In this document: one piece after another, positions 16,181 through 24,650 of the stretch
Layout of the letters: each line of letters begins with the position of its first letter
How positions within the stretch are numbered: position 1 is the stretch's first letter
Source: Patulibacter sp040675535
GTDB taxonomy: Bacteria > Actinomycetota > Thermoleophilia > Solirubrobacterales > Solirubrobacteraceae
Direction of reading: 5' to 3'
DNA length: 54,586 nucleotides
Assembly: GCF_040675535.1 (NCBI RefSeq)
Contig: NZ_JBFAPC010000015.1
Location: forward strand, 1-54,586
Position numbers and translations under genes: made by a program
The notes under the pieces: model-generated
Databases searched by the model: none
Told to the model about the DNA's origin: nothing
Seen by the model: the letters and a program-made list of their open reading frames with translations, nothing else

Positions 16181-17236
16181 GTGGATCTGCGCATCGAGGA
16201 GGTCGCGCTCCGGCTCGCGCAGCCGATGCGGGCGGCGTGGGGTGTGATGACGGAGCGGCGGCTGCTGCTCGTCGCCCTCGAGGACGACGACGGCATGGTC
16301 GGCTACGGCGAGGCGTCACCGCTGGAGCCCTACGACGGCATGCCGCTGGCCGACTGCCGCGCCGCGCTGGAGGCCTGCCGCACCGCGCTGCGCCAGACGC
16401 CCGTCGCGTCAGGCGCCGAGGCGCTCGAGCTCTGCCGCGCGGTCACCGACGTGCCGCACGCGCTCGCCGCCGTCGACCTGGCGCTGTGGGACCGCGCCTC
16501 GCGCCGCGAGGGCCGGTCCGTCGCGTCGATGCTCACCGAGGACCCGTACCGCTGGGTGCCCGTGAACGCGACGATCGGCGGCCACGACCCCGAGGACGCC
16601 GGCGAGCTGGCCCGCGAATGCGCCGACGCCGGCTTCGAGACCGTGAAGCTGAAGGTCGGCCTGCCCGACGACGAGGAGCGTGTCCGCGCGGTCCGCGAGG
16701 CGATCGGCCCGGACGTCGCGCTGCGCCTGGACGCCAACGGCGCCTGGTCGGTCAACGAGGCGATCGCGGCGATCGCGACGCTGTCCCCGTACGGCGTCGA
16801 GCTCGTCGAGGAGCCCGTCCACGGGATCGAGCAGATCCGGACCGTCCGCGACCGCCTGCCCGTCCGCGTCGCCATGGACGAGACCGCCGACGTGCCCGGC
16901 GCGATCGCATCGGGGGCCGCCGACGCGGTCGTCCTGAAGATCAGCCGCTCCGGCGGCATCGGCGGGCTGCTGGCCCGCGCGACGCTCGCGCGCTCGACCC
17001 GCGCGGACGTCATCCTCGCGTCGGCCTGGGACGGCCCGCTCGCCGTCGCCGGCGCCGTCCACGCCGCGGCCGCCCTGCGCCTGCGCGACGCGTCCGGCCT
17101 CGCGACGCTGACGCTCTTCGAACCCGCCGCGCTCGACGCCGTCGGCATCGGCGACGAGAGCCTCGGCGACCTCGCCGGCCGCCTGACCCCGCGCGACGGC
17201 ACGATCAGCGTGCCGCGCACGCCGGGCCTGGTCTGA
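16181..17236 (+). CDS. menC: o-Succinylbenzoate synthase (enolase superfamily)
   Basis: A 351-residue enolase-superfamily enzyme. The catalytic K-x-K (V-K-L-K-V) lies near residue 155 and the metal ligands in L-D-A-N-G, V-E-E-P-V and A-M-D-E-T. The second catalytic lysine is in V-L-K-I-S-R-S-G-G. These residues fit o-succinylbenzoate synthase, which dehydrates the MenH product, but dipeptide epimerases look very similar. Position just after menB-menA favours MenC. The GTG start seems leaderless. Confidence 0.85.
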   Translation: MDLRIEEVALRLAQPMRAAWGVMTERRLLLVALEDDDGMVGYGEASPLEPYDGMPLADCRAALEACRTALRQTPVASGAEALELCRAVTDVPHALAAVDLALWDRASRREGRSVASMLTEDPYRWVPVNATIGGHDPEDAGELARECADAGFETVKLKVGLPDDEERVRAVREAIGPDVALRLDANGAWSVNEAIAAIATLSPYGVELVEEPVHGIEQIRTVRDRLPVRVAMDETADVPGAIASGAADAVVLKISRSGGIGGLLARATLARSTRADVILASAWDGPLAVAGAVHAAAALRLRDASGLATLTLFEPAALDAVGIGDESLGDLAGRLTPRDGTISVPRTPGLV

Positions 17237-17344
17237 GCGGGAAGGGGTGCGGGCCCCGCCGTGAGCGTCGCGCGCTGGGGACGGCGTCCGGCGGTCGACG
17301 AGGCTCGCGGCACCCGCAGAGGGCGGCCGACCCGATCGCGCCGC

Positions 17345-17350
17345 TATCGT
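17345..17350 (+). promoter_or_regulatory. nfo: Candidate -10 box (TATCGT) of nfo
   Basis: TANNNT match 9 bases before the nfo ATG, with no ribosome-binding site between. Confidence 0.4.
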
Positions 17351-17359
17351 CGCCGCGCG

Positions 17360-18247
17360 ATGACCGACTCCGCCGCCCTCCCCCTCCTCGGACTCCACGT
17401 CTCCCCCGCCGGCGGGCTGCCGAAGGCCGTCGAGCGCGGCGTCGAGCGCGGCTGCGAGAGCATCCAGATCTTCACCCAGAGCCCCCGCCGCTGGGCGCCG
17501 ACGAACCACAGCGACGAGTCGATCGCCGAGTTCCGCGAGGCGCTGGCGGTGTCGCCGATCCAGTCCGTCGTCATCCACGCGCTCTACCTCTCCAACGCGG
17601 GGACGCCGGACCCGGAGCTGCGCGAGAAGTCGCTCACGGCGATCACGCACTCGCTGCGCGTCGGCGCGCAGATCGGGGCCGTCGGCGTCGTGCTGCACCC
17701 CGGCTCGGCGAAGGACGGCCACGTCGGCGAGGCGCTCGAGCGCTGTGGCGACGTCTTCAAGGAGGCGCTGGCGGAGTCCGAGGACTGCCCGCTGCTGCTG
17801 GAGGACACCGCCGGGACCGGCGGCACGCTCGGCCGCTCGTTCGAGGAGTTGAAGACGCTCCTCGACGTCTCCGGCGGTCACGAGCGCATCGGCTTCTGCC
17901 TGGACTCCTGCCACCTGCTGGCGTCCGGCTACGACGTCCGCTCGATCGACGCGCTGGACGCCGTCCTCGCCGACGCCGACAGCGCGTTCGGCCTGGACCG
18001 CCTGCGCTGCATGCACGTCAACGACTCGCAGACCCCGCTGGGCTCCAACCGCGACCGCCACGCGCCGCTGGGCACCGGCGAGATCGGCGAGGACGGCATC
18101 GCCGCGCTGCTCAGCGAGCCGCGCTTCGCCGGGATGCCGGTCATCTTCGAGGGTCCCGGCGTCGACGGCAAGGAGCCGCAGATCGCCGACATGGAGATCG
18201 CCAAGCGGCTGCGCCAGGCCGGCCGCGAGGCCCGCGGGATCGCCTGA
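17360..18247 (+). CDS. nfo: Endonuclease IV (AP endonuclease)
   Basis: A 295-residue TIM-barrel enzyme that cuts DNA 5' of abasic sites in base-excision repair. The trinuclear zinc ligands are in place: H in G-L-H-V-S and V-I-H-A-L, E in L-L-E-D-T-A-G, D and H in C-L-D-S-C-H, H in M-H-V-N-D, D-x-H in N-R-D-R-H, and E in F-E-G-P-G. Its location between menaquinone genes has no obvious functional meaning; it appears to have its own promoter and terminator. Confidence 0.95.
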   Translation: MTDSAALPLLGLHVSPAGGLPKAVERGVERGCESIQIFTQSPRRWAPTNHSDESIAEFREALAVSPIQSVVIHALYLSNAGTPDPELREKSLTAITHSLRVGAQIGAVGVVLHPGSAKDGHVGEALERCGDVFKEALAESEDCPLLLEDTAGTGGTLGRSFEELKTLLDVSGGHERIGFCLDSCHLLASGYDVRSIDALDAVLADADSAFGLDRLRCMHVNDSQTPLGSNRDRHAPLGTGEIGEDGIAALLSEPRFAGMPVIFEGPGVDGKEPQIADMEIAKRLRQAGREARGIA

Positions 18248-18276
18248 CCGGATCCGCCTCCCGACGGCGGATCCGG
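18248..18276 (+). terminator. Terminator after nfo
   Basis: An 11-base perfect stem (CCGGATCCGCC/GGCGGATCCGG) with a 7-base loop begins immediately after the nfo stop codon. Confidence 0.75.
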
Positions 18277-18295
18277 GCTCTCCGGGTTCACACAT

Positions 18296-18376
18296 CTGCG
18301 TCCGGGCGCAGAAGATTTCACGGCCACCGGGGCGGACGCATAAGTGCCCTTGAGGTGGTCGCGGCAGGATAGGCAC
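18296..18376 (+). promoter_or_regulatory. Structured segment upstream of the peptidoglycan-binding gene
   Basis: Three possible stems occur before the ribosome-binding site: CTGCG/CGCAG (18296-18311), TGCGTCC/GGACGCA (18297-18303 with 18334-18340) and GTGCC/GGCAC (18344-18348 with 18372-18376). The first two exclude each other. I did not match it to a known riboswitch; in particular it lacks the conserved blocks of the c-di-AMP (ydaO) class often found before cell-wall genes. Confidence 0.35.
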
Positions 18377-18401
18377 AGATCGATTCCCCAGGAGTCCATC
18401 G

Positions 18402-18758
18402 GTGTCATCCAGCCACGCGAACCCGCCCGCCCATCGCCCCGCCCGCCGCGCCTCCGTGCGCGTCCGGGCCGCCGCCGCCCCCATCGCGGTGGCGGGCGTC
18501 GTGGCGCTGTCGGCGACGGGGATCGGGCTGTCGCCCGCTCCCGCCGCCGCGGCGGATCGCGTGCAGCAGCGTCTCGTCTCCGAGGGGTTCCTCGCAGCGA
18601 AGGACGCGACGGGGTCCTACGACGCGCGGACCGGTGCCGCCGTCGCCCGCTGGCAGGCCGCTCGCGGCCTGCACGCGCACGGGCTCGTCGACGCCGTGAC
18701 GGCTGACGAACTTCTGGGTACTGGATCCGGCATCCCCCAACGAAGGACCCATTCATGA
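18402..18758 (+). CDS. Small secreted peptidoglycan-binding-domain protein
   Basis: A 118-residue protein. Residues 1-52 form a signal peptide (Arg-rich n-region, hydrophobic core, and an Ala-rich cleavage region ending A-A-A-D). The rest is one PG_binding_1 domain, with V-Q-Q-R-L, G-S-Y-D-A-R-T-G and A-V-A-R-W-Q marking the repeat. It presumably anchors in the cell wall, and no catalytic domain is attached. GTG start with AGGAG ribosome-binding site. It ends 17 bases from the convergent menH gene. Confidence 0.8.
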   Translation: MSSSHANPPAHRPARRASVRVRAAAAPIAVAGVVALSATGIGLSPAPAAAADRVQQRLVSEGFLAAKDATGSYDARTGAAVARWQAARGLHAHGLVDAVTADELLGTGSGIPQRRTHS

Positions 18759-18775
18759 CCCAGCAGACCGAGGTC

Positions 18776-19522
18776 TCAGGGCGCGCACAGCGCCGCAGCC
18801 ACCGCGGACGGCGCCTCGCGCAACAGGCCATGGCCGGCGTCGGCAACAACGACCTGGCCCGCCGGCTCCGCCGCAAGGCGCAGGAGGCCCGCCCCGATCG
18901 CACGGTAACGCGCATCACGGGCACCGACGACGACCGTCAGCGGGACCGCAAGCGCCGGCAGGCGCGCCCCCACCGCGGGTACCGTGCCCGCACCCAGACC
19001 GCGTAGCGCGGCCGCCAGCCCGGCCGCGTCACCGGCCGCCAGCGCGTCGCGCTGCGCGGCCCGCGCGGCCGGCGGGTCGCCGTCCCACAGGGGCAGCGCG
19101 GCCCACCGATCGGCGAACGCCTCGAGCCCTTCGCGCTCGAGGCGCCCCGCCTGCTCCTCGTCGGACGCACGCCGACGCTCCCGCTCCGCCTCGTCCTCGA
19201 TCCCCGAGGTCGACGACACGAGCACCAGCCGGTCCACCAGCGCCGGCTCCGCCAGCGCCAGGTGCAGCGCGATCCTGCCGCCCTGCGAGTAGCCGGCGAG
19301 CGTCACCGGGCCGCCCGACGACGACGCCAGCTCGCGCAGCAGCGGGCCCAGGTCGGCCAGCACGCCCGCCAGGTCGACCGGCCGCCGGGCCGCCGCCGCG
19401 CCGTGCCCGCGCAGGTCCGGCGCCGTGATCCGCAGCCGCGCGCCGGCCTCCGCCGCGACGTCGTCCCACGACGCGCCGGACCCGCCGAAGCCGTGGAGGG
19501 CCAGGACCGTGCGGGGGCTCAT
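18776..19522 (-). CDS. menH: Alpha/beta hydrolase, probable SHCHC synthase
   Basis: A 248-residue alpha/beta hydrolase with nucleophile S79 in G-Y-S-Q-G-G, an acid in the V-G-A-R-D segment, and a C-terminal histidine in D-A-G-H-G. The N-terminal L-H-G-F-G-G-S-G and the G-Y-S-x-G-G-R context match MenH, which eliminates pyruvate from the MenD product to give 2-succinyl-6-hydroxy-2,4-cyclohexadiene-1-carboxylate. Because alpha/beta hydrolases are hard to tell apart, the call leans on divergence from menD, only 55 bases away. Confidence 0.82.
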   Translation of the reverse strand: MSPRTVLALHGFGGSGASWDDVAAEAGARLRITAPDLRGHGAAAARRPVDLAGVLADLGPLLRELASSSGGPVTLAGYSQGGRIALHLALAEPALVDRLVLVSSTSGIEDEAERERRRASDEEQAGRLEREGLEAFADRWAALPLWDGDPPAARAAQRDALAAGDAAGLAAALRGLGAGTVPAVGARLPALAVPLTVVVGARDARYRAIGAGLLRLAAEPAGQVVVADAGHGLLREAPSAVAAALCAP

Positions 19523-19577
19523 CGGGGCGAAGGCTCGCAGAGCCGCGCGCCGGCGCGCGCTCTGGCACCCTCTGTGG

Positions 19578-21416
19578 GTGACCGCGACCCACCCCCCGCT
19601 CCGAGACGGCCACGGGAGCCGCGCGCTGGTCGCCGTCCTCGTCGACGAGCTCGTGCGTTCCGGCGTCACCGACGCCGTCACCTCCCCCGGGTCGCGCAAC
19701 ACGCCGCTGCTGCTCGCGCTCGCCGCGAACCCCGGCCTGCGGACCCACGCCGTGGTCGACGAGCGCACCGCCGGCTTCGTCGCACTGGGCATCGCCAAAG
19801 CCTCCGGCCGGCCGGTGATCCTCTGCTGCACCTCGGGCAGCGCCGTCGCGCAGTACCTGCCCGCGGTGGTCGAGGCGCACCACGCGCGCCTCCCCCTGGT
19901 GCTCCTGACCGCCGACCGGCCCGCCGAGCTGCGCGACGTCGGCGCCGGCCAGACGATCGACCAGCTCGGGCCGTTCCGCTCCGTCCTGCGCTGGCAGCAC
20001 GAGGTCGCCGTCGACACCGCCGACGCGGCCACCGTGCGCTACGCCCGGACCCTCGCCGCCCGGGCGCTGCACGCCGCGGCCGGTGGCGGCTCCACGGGCG
20101 CCGGTGCGGTCCACCTCAACCTGCCGCTGCGCGAGCCCCTCGTGGCCCCCGACGGCGCGTCCGATCCCGGCGTCGCCCCGGCCGACGCCCTGGTCGCGCC
20201 ACGCGACGGCGGGCGGGCGTGGGTGACGCGCACCGGCGCGGGCGGGCGTCCCGACGACGACGCCGTCCGGCTCCTCGGGTCCCTGCTGGCCACGCGGCCG
20301 CGGGCGGTCTTCGTCGCCGGCCGCCACGAGGAGGAGCCGCAGCTCGGGCCCGCGCTCTCGGCGTTGTGCGAGCTGCTCGCCGTCCCGCTGCTCGCCGACC
20401 CCCTGTCCGGCGCCCGTCGCGGCCGCGCGGCGGTCGCCCACTACGACGGCCTGCTCGCCGCGGGCGCCGCCCCCGGCGCGCCGGAGCTCGTCGTGCGGGT
20501 CGGGGACCTGCCCACGAGCAAGCCGCTGCGCGCCTGGCTGGCCGGCCTGCCCGCCGACGTCCCCCAGGTCCACGTCTCCGCCGACGGCGCGTGGCAGGAC
20601 CCCGACGGCGTCCTCTCGGACGTCGTCGTCGCCGCGCCGCTGGCGGTGCTCGAGCAGCTCGCGCCCCGGCTGGCGCACGCGCCGCGGGACCCCGCCTGGC
20701 TCGCCGACTGGACGGAGGCCGACGGCCGCGTCGCCGCCGCGCAGGCGTCGGTGCTGGACGACGCGACCGACGACGACGCGCCGACGGAGCCGTGGCTCGC
20801 GCGAGAGCTCACATCGCTGCTGCCCCCGGCCGCCACCCTGCTCGTCGCGGCGTCGATGCCGGTGCGCGACGTCGAGGCGTTCATGGCGCCGCGCGACGCC
20901 GTCCGTGTCCTCTCCAACCGCGGCGCGAACGGCATCGACGGGACCGTCGCCACGGCCTGGGGCTTGACGCTCGGCCGCGTCCCCGGGGACGGCGACGTCC
21001 TCGTGATGCTCGGCGACGTCGCGCTCCAGCACGACGTCGGCTCGCTGCTGGCCGCCGGCCGGGCCGGGGCCGACCTGACCGTCGTCCTCGTCGACAACGA
21101 CGGCGGCGGCATCTTCCACTTCCTCCCGGTCGGTGCGTCGATCGGGCCGGACGTCGAGCGGCTCGTGATGACGCCGACGGGCCTCGACGTCCCCGCGATC
21201 GTCGCGGCGGCCGGCGGCACCCTGCACGAGGTCGGGACCCGCGGCGGGCTCGTGCCCGCGCTGCGCGCCGCGGCCGCGCACCGCGGCCTCTCGGTGCTGC
21301 ACGTCCGGACCGACCGGACCGAGAACCGCGCGCTGCACCGGCGCCTGACCGACGCGGTCGCGGCGGCGCTCTCGGCTCCGCCCGCCCCGGCCGGCAGCAC
21401 GCCCGCGGCCGAGTAG
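19578..21416 (+). CDS. menD: SEPHCHC synthase (2-oxoglutarate decarboxylase, MenD)
   Basis: A 612-residue thiamine-diphosphate enzyme that joins 2-oxoglutarate to isochorismate, the committed step of menaquinone synthesis. The N-terminal S-P-G-S-R-N-T-P motif (36-43) and catalytic glutamate E62 in D-E-R-T-A are MenD signatures. The ThDP/Mg2+ motif runs from L-G-D-V-A-L to the N-D-G-G-G-I-F segment in the C-terminal third. GTG at 19578 is chosen because the conserved block begins shortly after it. The 55-base gap to menH contains a near-perfect GC palindrome and no clear ribosome-binding site. Confidence 0.95.
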   Translation: MTATHPPLRDGHGSRALVAVLVDELVRSGVTDAVTSPGSRNTPLLLALAANPGLRTHAVVDERTAGFVALGIAKASGRPVILCCTSGSAVAQYLPAVVEAHHARLPLVLLTADRPAELRDVGAGQTIDQLGPFRSVLRWQHEVAVDTADAATVRYARTLAARALHAAAGGGSTGAGAVHLNLPLREPLVAPDGASDPGVAPADALVAPRDGGRAWVTRTGAGGRPDDDAVRLLGSLLATRPRAVFVAGRHEEEPQLGPALSALCELLAVPLLADPLSGARRGRAAVAHYDGLLAAGAAPGAPELVVRVGDLPTSKPLRAWLAGLPADVPQVHVSADGAWQDPDGVLSDVVVAAPLAVLEQLAPRLAHAPRDPAWLADWTEADGRVAAAQASVLDDATDDDAPTEPWLARELTSLLPPAATLLVAASMPVRDVEAFMAPRDAVRVLSNRGANGIDGTVATAWGLTLGRVPGDGDVLVMLGDVALQHDVGSLLAAGRAGADLTVVLVDNDGGGIFHFLPVGASIGPDVERLVMTPTGLDVPAIVAAAGGTLHEVGTRGGLVPALRAAAAHRGLSVLHVRTDRTENRALHRRLTDAVAAALSAPPAPAGSTPAAE

Positions 21417-21451
21417 CGGCTCCGGCCCGCTCTGGCCCCCGGCGCCGCCGG

Positions 21452-22108
21452 TCAGGCCCGCGGCCGCTCCCGGACCCGGGCCACCCAGGCGGTGAGCCGC
21501 GGGTGGGACTCCGCGTCGAACGCGCCGCGCTCGTGCAGGACCCGGTGGAACGGGTCGTCGTCGCCGGGCGTCGGCGCGTCGACCCCGAAGCGCAGGAACG
21601 GGTAGGCCGTGACGTCGCAGATGCCGAACGCGGCGCCGCCCAGGTGGTCGACCCCGTCGAGGCGCTCCTCGAAGCGCCCGAGCCACGTCCGGAGGCGCTC
21701 GGTGTCGTCGTCGACCGCGCGGGCCTCCGTGCGGCTGAGGCGCGAGGTCTCGAAGCCGACGGGCCCGAGCAGCGCCGCGAGCCGGTTGGGCGGGCCCTTC
21801 CAGACCTCGTTGAAGCGGTGGCAGAAGACGTCCGCCAGGGCCGCGTCGCCCGGGTCCGAAGGCCATAGAGACGGCGCCGGGAACCGCGACTCGATCCACG
21901 CCAGGATGCGCGGTGAGTCGGTGACGACCGTGTCGTCGTCGGCCAGCAGGACCGGCACGAGGTCCTGACCGCTCGCCTCGCGCACCACGCGCCGGTCGTC
22001 GGGATCGACGTCGATCCACTCGACCGTCAGGCCCTTGTGCCCGGCGGCCAGCGCGATCCGCTCCACGTTGGTCGAGTACGGCACCCGGAGGACGCGGAGG
22101 TCGGCCAT
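21452..22108 (-). CDS. Glutathione S-transferase-family protein
   Basis: A 218-residue protein with an N-terminal thioredoxin-like domain (V-P-Y-S-T-N-V-E-R near 9-17, V-P-V-L near 50, T-D-S-P-R-I near 62) and a C-terminal helical domain typical of GSTs. The usual catalytic Cys/Ser is represented by the S-T in P-Y-S-T. In a probable mycothiol producer the true thiol cofactor is unclear. The ATG at 22108 is preferred over a frame extending to 22180 because a TACGAT box lies 6 bases before it. Confidence 0.85.
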   Translation of the reverse strand: MADLRVLRVPYSTNVERIALAAGHKGLTVEWIDVDPDDRRVVREASGQDLVPVLLADDDTVVTDSPRILAWIESRFPAPSLWPSDPGDAALADVFCHRFNEVWKGPPNRLAALLGPVGFETSRLSRTEARAVDDDTERLRTWLGRFEERLDGVDHLGGAAFGICDVTAYPFLRFGVDAPTPGDDDPFHRVLHERGAFDAESHPRLTAWVARVRERPRA

Positions 22109-22114
22109 CCGCGG

Positions 22115-22120
22115 ATCGTA
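22115..22120 (-). promoter_or_regulatory. Candidate -10 box (TACGAT) of the GST-like gene
   Basis: TANNNT exactly 6 bases before the ATG at 22108; leaderless arrangement. Confidence 0.5.
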
Positions 22121-22185
22121 CGGGGTGGGCGGGACCGGCCACCCGCTGGCCGTGCCCACCGCTCCCGGCCCGGGGTTCACGCCGT

Positions 22186-22249
22186 TTCCGTCGAGTTCCG
22201 ACAGTTCGAACCGCTGTAAACGGCCGGAATTCGCCGGATCTCGACGGAA
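22186..22249. repeat. 10-base inverted repeat upstream of the ROK gene
   Basis: TTCCGTCGAG (22186-22195) and its exact complement CTCGACGGAA (22240-22249) flank a 44-base segment that itself contains CCGG...CCGG and ACAG...CTGT half-sites. The right arm ends 4 bases before the -35 box at 22254. It may be a distal operator pair for the ROK repressor. Confidence 0.5.
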
Positions 22250-22253
22250 GCCC

Positions 22254-22282
22254 TTGACGTGGCCCGGGTGCGGGTGTTTGGT
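22254..22282 (+). promoter_or_regulatory. Promoter of the ROK-transporter operon
   Basis: TTGACG (22254-22259), a 17-base spacer, then TTTGGT (22277-22282). The -35 is the best in the window. Transcription would begin a few bases before the ATG at 22294. Confidence 0.55.
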
Positions 22283-22306
22283 GAGGCCGCTTCATGGTGA
22301 CCAAAC
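22276..22306. promoter_or_regulatory. Candidate ROK autoregulatory operator
   Basis: GTTTGGT (22276-22282) and ACCAAAC (22300-22306) are perfect inverted half-sites 17 bases apart. The left half overlaps the -10 box and the right half lies in the first codons of the repressor gene. ROK repressors bind such dyads and often repress themselves. Confidence 0.5.
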
Positions 22307-23496
22307 GCACACATCGTCTTCATCGAAGCTCGACGCAGCGGATCGTCGACGCGCTGCGGGCCGACGGCGAGGTCACCCGGGCGGACCTCGCCGTCCACAC
22401 GGGCCTCTCCCGCGCCACGGTCTCCGCGCTGGTCCGCGACCTCGAACGGGACGGCCTCGTGACCGTCGCCGCGAGCGATCCCGCCGGCCGCCGCGCGGGC
22501 CGCCGTCCGGAGGTCGTCCGCCTGACCCGCCGCGCCGGCGCGGTGCTCGGCGTGGACTTCGGGCACGAGCACGTCCGGGTCGCGGTGTCGGACCTCGCCG
22601 GCCACGTGCTGGGCGCCCGCAGCGCCCGCGCCGACGTCGACCGCGGCATGCCCGACGCGATGGGCGTCGCCCGCCGGCTGGCCGAGATCGTCGCCGAGGA
22701 GGCCGGGGTCGACCACGCCGAGCTCCTGGCCTGCGGCGCCGGCGTGCCGGCCCCCGTCGACCGGGCCTCGGGCCGCATCGGGTCCACGTCCCTGTTGCCG
22801 AGCTGGTCCGGCACCACGCTCACGGCCGCGCTGGAAGAGGCCCTCGGCATGCCGGTGACCGTCGACAACGACGCGAACCTCGGCGCGCTCGGCGAGCAGG
22901 CCGCGGGCGCCGCGCGGGGCGTGGACGACGTGATCTACGTGAAGGTCTCCTCCGGGATCGGCGCGGGCCTGATCAGCGGGGGCCGCCTGATCCGCGGGAG
23001 CAACGGCATCGCCGGCGAGATCGGCCACGTCGCCGTCGTCCCCAACGGCGTGCCCTGCCGCTGCGGTGGGCGCGGCTGCCTCGAGACGATCGCCTCCGCC
23101 CCCGCGGTCCGCCGCCAGCTGCTGCAGACCACCGGCCAGGACCTCCCCGGCGACGACCTGCTGCGCGCGCTGACCGGCGGGGACCCGCGCGTCACGCGAC
23201 TGCTCACCGACGCGGGCCGCAGCCTCGGCCGCGTGCTGTCCACCGCCTGCCACCTGCTGGACCCGGCCGTGATCGTCCTCGGCGGCGACCCGGCGTTCGC
23301 CTCGGAGCCGGTGCTCGCCGGCCTGCGCGAGGAGCTCTCGCGCCACCGCCTGCCGGGTGCCGGCGCGGAGGTCCGCCTGGCCCCCGCCCAGCTCGGCCAC
23401 CAGGGCCAGGTCGTCGGCGCGCTGCGGCTCGCCGCCCGCTCGCTCGACGGCCGCGCGCCCCTGAACTTCCCACCCACCATCTCGACAGCCCCCTGA
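22294..23496 (+). CDS. ROK-family transcriptional repressor (XylR/NagC type)
   Basis: A 400-residue regulator. Residues 12-70 form a winged helix-turn-helix (R-I-V-D-A-L, G-L-S-R-A-T-V-S-A-L-V). From about residue 80 a ROK sugar-kinase-like domain follows, with D-N-D-A-N-L-G-A and G-I-A-G-E-I-G-H. The zinc-binding consensus C-x-C-G-x-x-G-C-x-E is intact at 255-264. It lies directly upstream of a sugar ABC transporter (15 bases to the next ATG), so it most likely senses the transported sugar and represses the operon. Xylose or a similar pentose is a guess from family resemblance. Confidence 0.92.
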   Translation: MVTKRTHRLHRSSTQRIVDALRADGEVTRADLAVHTGLSRATVSALVRDLERDGLVTVAASDPAGRRAGRRPEVVRLTRRAGAVLGVDFGHEHVRVAVSDLAGHVLGARSARADVDRGMPDAMGVARRLAEIVAEEAGVDHAELLACGAGVPAPVDRASGRIGSTSLLPSWSGTTLTAALEEALGMPVTVDNDANLGALGEQAAGAARGVDDVIYVKVSSGIGAGLISGGRLIRGSNGIAGEIGHVAVVPNGVPCRCGGRGCLETIASAPAVRRQLLQTTGQDLPGDDLLRALTGGDPRVTRLLTDAGRSLGRVLSTACHLLDPAVIVLGGDPAFASEPVLAGLREELSRHRLPGAGAEVRLAPAQLGHQGQVVGALRLAARSLDGRAPLNFPPTISTAP

Positions 23497-23510
23497 GGAG
23501 GAGAGACCTC

Positions 23511-24647
23511 ATGAGTTCCAAGACGACGCTCCGTACCGCGCTGACCGTCGGCACCCTGCTGCCGGTCGCGCTCGGACTGGCCGCATGCGGCAGCGACGAC
23601 TCCGGATCGGACTCCGGATCGACGACGGGATCCAGCAGCGGCGGCGGTGGCGGGAAGACCATCGCGCTGCTCCTGCCGGAGTCGAAGACGGCCCGCTACG
23701 AGGCACAGGACAAGCCGGGCTTCGAGAAGGCCCTCAAGGCGCTCTGCGCCGACTGCAAGGTGATCTACTCCAACGCCGACCAAGACGCCTCGAAGCAGCA
23801 GAGCCAGGCCGAGTCCGCCATCACCAACGGCGCCGACGTCCTCGTCCTGGACCCGGTCGACGCCGAGTCCGCCGGGGCGATGGTGACCCGCGCGAAGCAG
23901 TCGAAGATCCCCGTGATCTCGTACGACCGCCTGATCAGCAAGGCGCCGGTCGACTACTACATCTCGTTCGACAACCTGAAGGTCGGCAAGCTCCAGGGCG
24001 AGAACCTCGTCAAGGCGCTCGGCACCCCCGCCGGCAAGTCGATCGTGATGATCAACGGCGCGCCGACGGACTCCAACGCCGCCATGTTCAAGAAGGGCGC
24101 GCACTCCGTCCTCGACGCCTCCGGCGTGAAGATCGCCAAGGAGTACGACACGCCCGACTGGTCGCCGGACAAGGCCCAGACGGAGATGGAGCAGGCCATC
24201 ACGGCCATCGGCAAGGGCGGCATCGACGGCGTCTACGCCGCCAACGACGGCACCGCCGGCGGCGCGATCGCGGCCATGAAGGGCGGGGGCATCGACCCGA
24301 CGAAGGTCCCGGTCACCGGCCAGGACGCCGAGCTGGCGGGCGTGCAGCGCATCCTCGCGGGCGAGCAGTACATGACGGTCTACAAGGCCCCGAAGCCCGA
24401 GACCGAGGCCGCCGCGAAGCTCGCGTACGCGCTGGCCACCGGCAAGCCCGCCCCGGCCGGCCTGATCAACGGCAAGACGAACAACGGCTCGGTCGACGTG
24501 CCGTCCGTCCTGCTGGACCCGGTCGCCGTGACCAAGGACAACATCAAGGACACGGTCGTCGCCGACGGCACGTACACCGCCGCCCAGCTCTGCACGGGCA
24601 AGTACGCCAAGGCCTGCGCGGCAGCCGGCCTCACCGGGACCCGCTGA
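23511..24647 (+). CDS. Sugar ABC transporter substrate-binding lipoprotein (XylF-like)
   Basis: A 378-residue periplasmic-binding-protein family 1 member. The lipobox L-A-A-C places the lipid-anchored cysteine at residue 26, followed by a Ser/Gly/Asp-rich linker to about residue 48. The domain opening I-A-L-L-L-P-E-S-K-T-A-R-Y and the later A-N-D-G-T-A-G-G and G-Q-D-A-E resemble D-xylose-binding XylF. GAGGAGGAG precedes the ATG. It is the first transporter gene of the operon and would set its substrate specificity. Confidence 0.93.
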   Translation: MSSKTTLRTALTVGTLLPVALGLAACGSDDSGSDSGSTTGSSSGGGGGKTIALLLPESKTARYEAQDKPGFEKALKALCADCKVIYSNADQDASKQQSQAESAITNGADVLVLDPVDAESAGAMVTRAKQSKIPVISYDRLISKAPVDYYISFDNLKVGKLQGENLVKALGTPAGKSIVMINGAPTDSNAAMFKKGAHSVLDASGVKIAKEYDTPDWSPDKAQTEMEQAITAIGKGGIDGVYAANDGTAGGAIAAMKGGGIDPTKVPVTGQDAELAGVQRILAGEQYMTVYKAPKPETEAAAKLAYALATGKPAPAGLINGKTNNGSVDVPSVLLDPVAVTKDNIKDTVVADGTYTAAQLCTGKYAKACAAAGLTGTR

Positions 24648-24650
24648 GCC

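Noticed and set aside
18248..18401. c-di-AMP (ydaO) riboswitch before the peptidoglycan-binding gene
   Set aside because: The gene type fits, but the conserved sequence blocks of that class are absent.
18755..19006. 83-residue plus-strand frame starting in an ATGA overlap with the peptidoglycan-binding gene
   Set aside because: It is antisense to the clearly conserved end of the MenH-like hydrolase, has a highly basic composition and no family resemblance.
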